From: Puffinus mauretanicus
Lineage: Eukaryota > Chordata > Aves > Procellariiformes > Procellariidae
Assembly: GCA_023333565.1 (NCBI GenBank)
Contig: JAJKFH010002273.1
Location: 62,001-126,000, forward strand
DNA length: 64,000 nt
Direction of reading: 5' to 3'
The notes beneath the pieces are model-generated. The model was not told the origin of the DNA. It saw nothing but the letters and a program-made list of their open reading frames with translations, and searched no databases. The position numbers and the translations under genes were made by a program. Of the stretch, positions 11,194 to 22,700 are shown one piece after another; within the stretch, counting starts at the first letter, position 1, and every line of letters starts with the position of its first letter.

Positions 11194-13989
11194 ATGTCGG
11201 GGGAGAAATCGGCAGCCCAGCTCAAGTGCCTCTATACCAATGCACGCAGCATGGGCGGCAAACAGGAGGAGCTGGAAACCATTGTGCAGCGGGGTAGCTA
11301 TGACTTAGTCGCCATCACGGAGACGTGGTGGGATGAGTCTGATGATTGGAGTGCTGCAATGGATGGCTATAAGCTCTTCAGAAGGGACAGGCGAGGAAGG
11401 AGAGGCGGTGGGGTAGCCCTGTATGTTAGGGAGTGCTTCGACTGTCTAGAGCTCAATGGTAGTGATGACGAGGTCGAGTGCTTGTGGGTAAGGATGAGGG
11501 GGAAGGCCAGCAAGGCAGATATCCTGCTGGGAGTCTGTTATAGACCACCTAGCCAGGATGAGGAGGCAGACGAAATATTCTACAAGAGGCTGGCAGAAGT
11601 CTCACAGTCGCTAGCCCTTGTTCTCGTGGGGGACTTCAACTTTCTGGACGTCTGCTGGCAGTACCACACGGCAGAGAGGAAACAGTCGAGGAGGTTCCTG
11701 GAGTGTGTGGAGGATAACTTCCTGACGCAGCTGGTAAGCGAGCCCACCAGGGGAGGTGCCTCACTTGACCTGCTGTTCACAAACAGAGAAGGACTGGTGG
11801 GAGATGTGGTGGTCAGAGGCCGGCTTGGGCTTAGCGACCATGAAATGGTAGAATTCTCGATACTTGGTGAAATGAAGAGGGGGGCCAGCAAAACCGCTAC
11901 CATGGACTTCCGGAGGGCGGACTTTGGCCTGCTCAGGACACTGGTCGAGAGGGTCCCTTGGGAGACAGTCCTGAAGGGCAAAGGGGTCCAGGAAGGCTGG
12001 ACGTTCTTCAAGAAGGAAGTCTTAAAGGCGCAGGGGCGGGCTGTCCCCATGTGCCGCAAGAAGAACGGGCGGGGAAGGCGACCGGCCTGGCTGAACGCAG
12101 AGCTCTGGCTGGGACTCCGGAAAAAAAGGAGAGTTTATCACTTGTGGAAGAAGGGGCAGGCAAGTCAAGAACAGTACAGGGATCTCGTTAGATCGTGCAG
12201 AGAGGAAATTAGAAAGGCAAAAGCCCGGCTAGAACTCAACCTGGCCACTGTCATGAGAGACAACAAAAAATGCTTTTACAAGTATATTAATGACAAAAGG
12301 AGAGCCAAGGAGAATCTCCATCCTCTATTGGAGGCGGGGGGGAACGTTGCCACCAAGGATGAGGATAAGGCTGAGGTACTCAACGCCTTCTTTGCCTCAG
12401 TCTTTAATAGTCAGAGCAGTTATCCTCAGGGTACTCAGCCCCCTGAGCTGGAAGACAAGGACGACGAGCAGGATAAACCCCCCATAATCCATGAGGAAAA
12501 AGTTAATGACCTGCTACGCCACCTGGACGCTCACAAGTCTATGGGGCCGCATGGGATCCACCCGAGGGTACTGAGGGAGCTGGCGGAGGAGCTTGCCGAG
12601 CCGCTCTCCATCATTTACCAGCAGTCCTGGTTAACTGGGGAGGTCCCGGACGACTGGAGGCTTGCCAATGTGACGCCCATCTATAAGAAGGGCCGGAAGG
12701 AGGATCCGGGGAACTACAGGCCGATCAGCCTGACCTCAGTGCTGGGGAAGATCATGGAGCGGTTTGTTTTGAGGGCGCTCACGAGCCATGTCCGGGACAA
12801 CCAGGGGATCAGGCCCAGCCAGCGCGGGTTCATGGAAGGCAGGTCCTGCTTGACCAACCTGATCTCCTTCTATGACCAGGTGACCCGCTTAGTGGATGAG
12901 GGAAAGGCTGTGGATGTGGTCTACCTAGACTTCAGTAAAGCCTTTGACACTGTCTCCCACAGCATTCTCCTAGAGAAGCTGGCGGCTCACGGCCTAGACA
13001 GGTACACTCTTTGCTGGGTAAAAAACTGGCTGGACGGCCAAGCCCAGAGAGTTGTGGTCAACGGAGTTAAATCCAGTTGGCGGCCGGTCACGAGCGGTGT
13101 TCCCCAGGGCTCAGTTTTGGGGCCGGTGTTGTTTAATATCTTTATCGATGATCTGGACGAGGGGATCGAGTGCTCCCTCAGTAAGTTTGCAGGCGACACC
13201 AAGCTGGGCGGGAGTGTTGATCTGCTGGAGGGTAGGAAGGCTCTGCAGAGGGACCTGGACAGGCTGGATTGATGGGCCGAGGCCAACTGTATGAGGTTCA
13301 ACAAGGCCAAGTGCCGGGTCCTGCACTTCGGCCACAACATCCCCAGGCAACGCTACAGGCTTGGGGAAGAGTGGCTGGAAAGCTGCCCAGCAGAAAAGGA
13401 CCTGGAGGTGCTGGTTGACAGTCGGCTGAACATGAGCCGGCAGTGTGCTCAGGTGGCCAAGAAGGCCAATGGCATCCTGGCCTGTATCAGAAATAGTGTG
13501 ACCAGCAGGACTAGGGAGGTGATCGTGCCCCTGTATGCGGCACTAGTGAGGCCGCACCTCGAATACTGTGTTCAGTTTTGGGCCCCTCACTACAAGAAGG
13601 ACATGGAGGTGCTGGAGCGTGTCCAGAGGAGGGCAACGAAGCTGGTGAAGTGTCTGGAGCACAAGTCTTATGAGGAACGGCTGAGGGAACTGGTGTTGTT
13701 TAGCCTGGAGAAGAGGAGGCTGAGGGGAGACCTCATCGCGCTCTACAACTACCTGAAACGAGGTTGTAGCGAGGTGGGTGTTGATCTCTTCTCCCAAGTA
13801 ACAAGCGATAGGACAAGAGGAAATGGCCTCAAGTTGCACCAAGGGAGGTTTAGATTGGACATTAGGAGAAATTTCTTTACTGAAGGAGTGGTCAGGCCTT
13901 GGACCAGGCTGCCCAGGGAAGTGGTAGAGTCACTATCCCTGGAGGTATTTAAAAGACATGTAGATGAGGCCCTTAGGGACATGGTGTAG
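11194..13989 (+). pseudogene. CR1 ORF2 (APE endonuclease + reverse transcriptase), one stop
   Basis: This is a 931-codon frame with a single internal stop. The N-terminal third is an APE-type endonuclease with YTNARS (about 11233), ITETWWDES (about 11314), VGDFN (about 11626), LDLLFTNRE and LSDHEMVEF (about 11833). A basic linker ([20 protein letters not shown]) follows. The non-LTR RT domain has [23 protein letters not shown], motif [14 protein letters not shown] (Asp codon 12928), motif [16 protein letters not shown] (about 13093) and motif C. The CR1 C-terminal region ends at DMV-TAG. Two lesions are visible. TGA at 13270-13272 (codon 693) sits where the other copies have Gln or an equivalent sense codon. 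Motif C reads FAGD rather than FADD (GGC at 13192-13194). The product encodes the machinery for target-primed reverse transcription, but this copy should be inactive. Confidence 0.93.
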
Positions 13990-14066
13990 TGGGCATGGTG
14001 TGTTGGATTGACGGTTGGACTTGGTGATCTTAAAGGTCTTTTCCAACCTTACTGATTCTATGATTC
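13990..14066 (+). other. CR1 3' UTR and octamer-like tail
   Basis: The short 3' UTR, beginning TGGGCATGGTGTG and containing GGTCTTTTCCAACC, ends in ACTGATTCTATGATTC. It matches the 3' ends at 1109-1192, 2741-2820 (reverse) and 55006-55084. CR1 RT recognises its 3' UTR and octamer tail instead of a poly-A tail. Confidence 0.9.
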
Positions 14067-16733
14067 ATGGAGTATTCCCTGGATCAAGTTATCATGACAA
14101 TCTCATCCTAAATATGGCTAGAAATGATATCTTACACTTATTCAATCTGAATGATCAGGGACCCAGTACTGGGGAGTGCAGTGGGGAACTAAAGTATTTG
14201 AGAGTGTAGATGTGTCTACAGAGCTCTGGAGGACTTGTAGCTGTGCGCAGAAACCTAGGACATATCAAGTCTCAAAGTACACCTGTAGGTGCCCTTCGAG
14301 TTTAAGTCAGCTGAATGAGGATTTTAATTTCTTTATTACAATTTGGTTCGGGCCTGAATTCTATTAAAACCATATTTTTAGGTACTGAAAGTTAGTTCTG
14401 CTTTTAGGTACAACTTTACTCAAGCCTTCAGTCCTTGAACTGAAAAACTTTAAAAAAAAAAAAACACAAACCAAACAAACAAAATCCCAAACAAAATCCT
14501 GGAAGCTATCAGCTGGCAACATAGCTTTAAAAAAATATTTGAAGTCTCTAAATACAACTCAGTCAGCTAACAATACATATAAAGCATAACAAAACCAGTG
14601 TATTTCAGCGAGATGCAAAAATTCAATATATGCTCCAAATTTCAAGAGCTCACTCAGAAGAGAATTTTATCTTTTTAATATTGAGAAATGTCTCAGAATG
14701 ATCTTCAAGTGAAACATTCTTTCTTAGAAGAAAGACCGCTGCTTTGCTGGTAAACTGATTTGGAACATTTTGTTTGCATAAGTCAGAAGCTACAAACAGC
14801 TGCATGTAGACAAAGTGGAAAATACAACTGGTGATAACTAAAGATTCTGGAGTACTGATGTGTTGGCTGACTGAGGCATTTAGGACTGTAGGTATGGAAA
14901 GGCATAGATGAAGTTTCCTGGTTTTCTTCTCTCTCTGTCTGTAGAACTTACAAGAAATAAGGGAATGCTTACTATTACATTGGTGTGGGTTTTGGGGGGC
15001 ATTTCTTTTTTTCCTTGGACCTTCCTTCGCAGAAGTCTGCAAAAACAATGTAGTTTTGACTTTTGGAGAGACTCTTTGCACTTTTCTTTCTCTAGTAGAT
15101 TTCTGCATGACAATATTTATAAAGTGATTGGACAAACTACACCTTATGCAACTACACCTCAAGTCCATTACATCCATGATGTGGAAGCTCGACTGTTTAT
15201 CCCCTTTCAAAAAAAGCATTATTTTGTCTGCTGTATTCATTCAACATTCACTCACTTTAACTGCTTTAATGCTATAGTTACAGAAGTAGTCTTCAAAATA
15301 CACAAATCAGAATCAAGTTTATTACATTAAAAGCAAGATATAATTTCCAGCTAGAGCTGACAAATAATTCCTCAGATGACTTTTGTTTCCACACACCCCT
15401 CCCTCTTTTGGAATAGTTTTGGAAACTTTTTTTTTTTTTTAATGAATGTGTTTACCCAGAGTTATTTGACAAATGTTTTTGTGAATATACTTCAGCTTCT
15501 GAGTTTTGTGAGTGATTCTTAATCTGATTTTTGTAATTTGCTTTGCAGGTGCTATCAATGAGCATACAGCACCTAACTGTCTACTGTCTGGTTGCATTAT
15601 ATCTTCTAAAATCAGGTCTCCCATGAGTATACTCATAACTTGACATTTGAAATGCATGCCTTGTAAATTTTCCTTTTCTCAATATTCAGACAAAACTTTG
15701 TTTTGTAAAATATCTCTCAGTGATTTTTATATATTATTTGCTAGAATATTAATGAATATACATATACACACATTAATATATCAACATTCTTTTCATGGTT
15801 AGATTGGCTTGAAAAGAGATAACAGAGAAAACTGTAAGAAAACAACCTGAAATTTCTAAATTAATAGATTACTGGTTTATCAAGATCACATCCTTCTTGC
15901 TTTTTTTTTTTCCTGTGGTTTTCTTCTTTTGATTGAACTAGAAGCATTCAAACAAGTTAATATCCCATGTAACTTGAAGGACATATCGTTACTAATAAAT
16001 GCTATACCAAGTCCCTTATTTTTATGTAGCAGACACAGAAGATTTGAGAAATTTAGCTGCAGCTGTTTGGATAACTTTATCAGCTATTCATCAGTTTAGC
16101 ACAGCATTCCTACTGAAGCCCACTAAAACAGGAAATGGCATAGATGATGCACCCTCAACATTGTAGGAATGGACAAGCTAGCTTTCCTTGTGAACGGAGA
16201 AAGTAACTTCTCATTTTTTCACCTCTTACACTATGAACAGACATAGCTTCTTTAGATTGTACTCTAGGTGTACAGCAGAAAGAAGCAGGACTTTATTAAG
16301 ACAGAATTTAAACTTTAGAAAGAGTCAAGCTTCCTTGATTTATTTCCCTTTTTGGTGAATGACCTTCAGTGTTGTTCAAGGGGGAGCATGAGTTGCTCAC
16401 TCCTACTACAAAAGAAATGGTAGAAACCCGACTTTTTGTTTGAGGCTCAACAGATAGTAATGCTTGAGGCAATAAAGATTTCTGAGATGGGATTATGAGA
16501 GTTAGCTGTCACATACAGCTGGACCATGTGTCTGCTTGAGCCAGATCCTGAACTTTTATTGTGTCCATAATGGACTTGATTGAATGTTATCCAAGAACTG
16601 GTTTTGGTCATTTATGAATGCCTATTGCTCATGCTTTGTCAGTTGTGCAATAAATGGCATGTTTTTTGCTACTCTTAGCTTGTGCTAATTATGTAGAGGT
16701 AGCCTCAAAGACATTTGGTTGAAAACAAAGTTT

Positions 16734-16769
<36 letters not shown>

Positions 16770-19700
16770 AAAAAGGGGCGGGGGAGGGAGCAGGAGGGGT
16801 GAACAGATGGTTCTTGACCAGTAGGTAAATTGTCTGTTTAAAGAGGAATGTGGGATTTGTGGTAGGGACAATGTGGAGGTTTTCTAATATTCTTTATTGA
16901 AATACCCTTTTTTTTTTTTTCCCCTCTTTATTGTTCAGATGTTACAGACATTTACAGCTATATTGTTTCAAACAAGCATTTGCTGGAGGATGGGTTGGAG
17001 CAGTTTAAATGTTGTGAATTTTTGAAATTCTGGTAACTATTTACGAGCTATATTCTGCTTTATGATTTGGTATCCCAGAGTAGGTCTTACAAACAAAGTG
17101 TGTAAAATCAGATGTATTTGATGTCCTAGATGACATACAAATTACTTCTGAACTTTAGGAATCATAACTAATCACAGCAGGTTATATTTTTCCTCTGGAA
17201 AATTTCCATGCAGTATATATTTCATTCCAGAATGCGTATTAGTAAGCTGCCTGCTGTGTACCTTCGGACATAATGAGAGTCAAGCCTCTAGTAAAGTTGT
17301 TGTTTTTCCTTCATTGCCTTGTTTCAAACTAAGAACGTAGTAAATATACTGAATGTGCTTTTAAGGAATCAAGCATTAAGCATTTATTAATTTTCCCTGG
17401 TGTAAGTTTTTTTTTTTTTTTTTTTTCTTCATTTGTGCTGCCTTGTTCTTTCATATAACGTTTATAACAGAATATTTTTCCTATGAGTGACTAGGCAAAC
17501 ACATTTCTCCTAATCTCATATTTAAGCACATCACAGTTTTGAGACATGGGCTAAAAATAGGCTACAAAAACCACTTTGGGATAAATTGATTACAAAAAAG
17601 TAGTTAGTCCATCACCATTTCTTTAACCATGCTTCAGTCAGTCTCTAAAGAATACCATGACTGCTGTTACCATGGAGTGATTGCAATGGGCTGAACATGT
17701 CAGTCCCACCTGTATAGTTGCATGATGTGTGACTTATGTAGCTGATGAACTTTAAAGGCAGGTGTAGGAAATGGTAGCTCAAGGTATTGTGGCAGAAAAC
17801 ATATAGTATCCAGCACGTTATGATAGCAGAATAGGGCCATCACGATCTAGAGGAACTAAAGCAATATTGACTTGAGCATTGCATAAAAATCATGCCCTGT
17901 TTAGAACTAGGGCTTGTGGTAGCTGAATGTTTTCCAGTGTGTTACCATTTCATCAAACCAACAGAGGCATCTTGTAGACTCTCCAGAAATACAGTTCCTG
18001 CGAAATAAAAAAATATCCTGAACAATCTTGGGAAAATGTTTTCCTGTTGATTTCACAAATGCCTTATTTGATTTTGCTTGAATGCCAGTGACTTGAAATG
18101 GATCAGATAAAATGGAAAGATACTTTTGGACAAATGAGAAGTTAACTGCTCTGTGCAATAGATTTTCAAACAAAAACAAATATTTATGTGGATTTGTAAT
18201 ATATAATTTGGTAATTGTTTGAAATAGATATATCATGTATTGATGGAAGAAATTATTTTTTGGGGGGAAGGAAGCATGTAGAAATAGTAGAGCACGCAAA
18301 AATTTTTTCACTTCATAAGTCAGAAATGAACTTACTGAAACTTGCTCTTTTTGTTGATCCTCTAACTTTTGCCAACAGCTTTTGCTTTTCCTCCTTTCCT
18401 TTCCTGTGTCTGAAAAATGATGTGGAAAGTGAACACAAAAAGCTGGGAAAAGTTGGAGGTAGGAAATTTCTGGAAAAATCTGACACTCTGATTATAATGT
18501 TTGATTAGGAAAAACATTTCTTAGGAACTTCAGGTGCCTAAATATTAAGAAGAAAAAAATGCTTTTTCAATTTGAAAAGGACTAGTACCTCTTAAAATTT
18601 TTGTTCAAAAGAGATATTTTGGGAAAAGAGCAAATGGGAGATATTTATTTTGGGGGCAAGATACTTCCCCCCCCTCCCCCTTTATTTTTTCCATATAATT
18701 TTACTTAAAAATCAGGAAAAATAAGTTATATCTGGCTGACTTTTCAGTAGACAATAAAGTCTCTGAGTTGGATCTATTTTTATTATAAATACATATAGTG
18801 TCTCTAATGCTGGAATTCTGAATAGACTGCTGGAGGAATTAGTTCAGCAAGATTTCAATGAAACAGTTAAGGTTCAATAAAAGAGTTCATATTAGATACA
18901 TTTTTTTAATATTACCAGACAAATTCTATTTTCAAATTATTCTGAAAGAAAAGAAATATTTTTAAAACAGCTTTTTTGTCTTTACAGTTCTTAAATTCTC
19001 AGTTCAAGTAGTTGCTTATTTGTTTGAGGTATTAAATACTATTGCCTCCCTTTTACTTTTTTTTTTTTTTGAAGACGCCTCAATTTTTTTTTTTAAAGTA
19101 GCACAGACCACTAAAATGTTAACTAGCTGTGGAATATAATTACGTATAGAGAAGAAAAATGATACATAATGTAAACATTGTACTGTTTACATGTTATATG
19201 ATAGATATTCCTCCTTTTTAGGCAATCATAAACGAGAAAACAGAACTTCAGAATTACTTTTTTTATTATTTCTTTGACGGAAAATAAGTAGATGATTGAT
19301 TAAAATGTTAATTGTTTTTCTAAGCAAAAGTTTAGGGCCTTTTCATTATTTGAGATGGAATGTTATACCAATTATGACAGGTAAAACTCAATAACTATAT
19401 TCTCTTCCTCTTCCTCCACCCTCCCACCTTTATAAGAGGAAAAATTACCTGAGCTGGAGCAAGAAACAGTTGTTGATATGAGATATGCCATCAGGATCTT
19501 GCTTAAGTCTTTCTCATTTTCAGTCCCGTGTATGCATTCTAATATGTATTTATCTGTGTGATAATAGAATCACAGAATGAAATAAATGAACTGACCACAT
19601 AACTTTTTTTTTTTTTTTAAACTTCCCTGTAGGGGGGTGAGGTATTTGGAGCACGTGGGATCAGGCAAAATGAGAATATGTTTTGTGTTCACTCAAGTCA

Positions 19701-22700
19701 GGGAAACCTACCATAAGAGCATTTTGGAACAGTGTCTTTTGGCCTGAAAACTGTTGATGGCTGTAGCAGCAAACTCCTCATTTTCAAGCACAGATATAAT
19801 TTTAAATACTTCCCAATTTTCTTTTTCTTTAATCCTGTTGTCACTTACTTTTCTTTTTTAAAAAAGCTCGTAATACAAGTAGAAACAAAAATAAAGTCGA
19901 TATTTAAATCTTAAGGCAAATGTTCTGTACTATATCTACAGTAAAATGCACTTATTAAAGGGAACACATCTTGCATATTTAAAAATAAAGCTTGTTGCCG
20001 TGGCCGGAGTGGTCAAACATGCGGTTAGGAAAAAATAGTAGGAATGTATACTTACTAAGTCACAATGTGTAGATGGAGTGTTGGGACCTTTATAAGATCA
20101 GTTCTTTATGTAGTCCAACAACCAAGGACTCTGTATTCCCAGAGTTATTCTGTCATATTATTTAATATGCAAGACACATGAGCTCATTAGTAGAGCTCAA
20201 AACTCTATCAAATTACCTTTAGTAAACAACCTCAGAAAGACTCTTTGTCTCTTATACTTTGAAGGCACATCAGAGGAGGGGCGGAAAGAGCGCAAAGGTC
20301 TCAAAAGCTTTAGTTTTAATTAGTCCAAAGAGCAACCTTCCTGTTGAAATGTTATTGGCCATCATGGCAATCTTATTAAATAAATTACTTTAAGTTATTT
20401 CCCATGACAAGCCTCTGATAAAGCAGCATGTTAAATATTTGTTGCCCACTGCAGCTAGTTCTGTTGTGGCTGAACTGTAGAGGGAATAAAATAAGTCATG
20501 CTTGAACTCCACATATTCAGATAGATATAAGACTTTTTACAAAGATTTTAAGGCACAGTGGTTCACAACAGAAACTCCTGATTTTTATTAACCTTTAAAA
20601 TATAAGCCTTTCCCTTTAATGCAGTGTGTAACATCATGAGATGGTATGCATGGCATCATGTGAGCTCTTTAAACCTTCTACATAACTATACTTTTCCTCT
20701 AGAGTAGTTTGTGTGAGATGACACATTTTGAATACTGGCAAGTTTTTGATGGCACTGGTCTTCATTTGCTTCATTGTTTCTTACAGGTGAGCCCCAGCAT
20801 TTTAGAAAGTTACCCAAATGATTGACACACAGTTCTCTTTCAACACGTCTTTTTATTTGGCTCCATAACATTTTGGTTAATTCATACATTTAAGATTAAT
20901 TTTTCACAAGATTTGCTTAGAATTTCTCTTTTCCAGCTGAAATTATGATGTATGTACCCACATTGTACAGTAGAAGCATAGAAAACTTAACTTTCTGACC
21001 TGAGTTAGTACATTTTTATATATATAATCAAGACACTAAGGTGCATTGCAGACTTACCAAATTGGACTTGCATTTCTTACAGTACCTTTCACATTTTTTT
21101 TTCATTGAATTACAACAATGTGCAATCACAAACCAAACCAAACCAAAACACAAAAAAAAACCCAAAAAACATGTGCTGATACTCAGCAGTTCCTTTTTGG
21201 TAACACTGGAGCTTGCTGGGGTTCTAGGATGTAACGAAACTCATGAACTTCTAAATGTTCAACACTAAGGTATCTCAAGTTAGATTGCCCAACACAGGAC
21301 CACCCCAAAACAGAGTTATTTAATTTCTCTATACCTTTCTTCCTGTCAGCAAACTAGTGTGTGAAAAGTTAGAGATGCTTTACCCGTGCAAAGCATCGGC
21401 AAAGTTTTGTAGCTTAACCTTCCAGTTCCATTCAGTCTCCACTGGAGGTTCCAGAGAAGGAAGATGATTACAACTTGGCCCCTGCTGTCCCTCTGACAGC
21501 CTGTGGTGTGCTGCATGACTTTCCCACAATGTACAAGGCTGAATGATTTCTACAGTGATTTACTACTGTAACAACTTTCTGTAGGAAGGTCTGAGCTATT
21601 GCTGAGGAATTTCAGTCAATAGATTTTTTTTTTCCTCTTTTGTTGTCTTATTTCTTCTCTTCCCCCAAAGCCCATAGCCTTGGAGTAACATTTGATGGAA
21701 TTAAGATTTGTTTTAATCAAGCAATAAAGTTTTTATACTCTTCCAATAATTTAAGCTGCAATATATGGGATCTAGTTAGGATGCTGAAATAATTATTCAT
21801 GTATATATATTTGATTAGGGAAAGATGTTAGAATGGCAGCAGGAACATGGAGAGGTAGTTTGGGGATTTGTAATACTTTTCTGCAGTTATCTGCTGTCCC
21901 TTGCAAATATAAACAGGTTACAGAATTCAGCTAGTGAAATGATAATAGACCCAAGATTTCCAAGTCTGTCTTTTCATAATTCATATTCTTACTTTTGTGC
22001 TTATCCTGTAAGATTGTCTCAGTCTGTATTCTCTGATCTGTTCCATTCCCTGAAGCTCAAAAAAACTGCTGAAAATTTTCCAGGTGTTTCTGTACTATTT
22101 TAAGAGCAACTTCTTATTGTCCTTATTAATTCATTGAAATAATATTCTGCCACTTCAAATTCTCCCTGCTCTTCCTCCTTCTCTGGCTTCTCTTTAGGTA
22201 TAAAGCTAATCATGATCCTTTCCTAAAACTTTATTATCTTTTAACTTCCTTTTTTTTTTTTTAATTACTTTCATTGAGAGGCATAGCAACTGTTCTAAAC
22301 AAGAAAATGCTGAAATACAAATAGAACCTGAGAATTTGTCACTAATATCAACTAAAGTTAGATGTCTGGGCAGATACCTTACTTATAAGAATAGTATTAG
22401 TCTGAGAACCTGGCAGAGGAGGAGAGAGATGAAAATGGGAGTGAATAATACAGGCTCAAGGAAAGCTATGGAAGGGCAGTAAATACAAAGGGGTATATTA
22501 CTAAGCAGCTAATGACATGGGTTGATTACAGTTCGGGAGGGAAGAGAGGCAGGGACAGCATTGCAGCAGTCAGAGGAAGTTTGAAACTAACAATTAGATT
22601 GTCCATCAAGGAAAGGAAATCTATATATTACGCGGCCAGCTAGTTATGCCTCTTGTGGTAGGCATTTGTCTGATGGAATATGCCTTCAGATTAACTTATT

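Larger units (their letters stand above)
9613..14066 (+). mobile_element. Apparently full-length CR1 LINE
   Basis: This is about 4.45 kb of CR1 with all expected parts in order: a GC/CpG-rich 5' UTR (about 9613-10038), ORF1 (10039-11131, one frameshift), a 62-bp spacer, ORF2 (11194-13989, one stop), and a 77-bp 3' UTR ending in TGATTCTATGATTC. The length and the presence of the 5' UTR contrast with the usual 5'-truncated CR1 copies, including the other copies in this window. The 5' boundary is placed where composition changes sharply from AT-rich to CpG-rich and is uncertain by a few tens of bases. No target-site duplication was seen. The few lesions suggest a comparatively recent insertion. 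Confidence 0.92.

Noticed and set aside
11580..12059. 159-codon reverse frame inside CR1 ORF2
   Set aside because: It is an antisense shadow of the endonuclease coding region. Similar shadows occur in the other copies with no conservation of their own.
16740..16766. A27 run as the tail of a processed pseudogene
   Set aside because: No gene-like sequence precedes it on either strand and no flanking duplication was seen.
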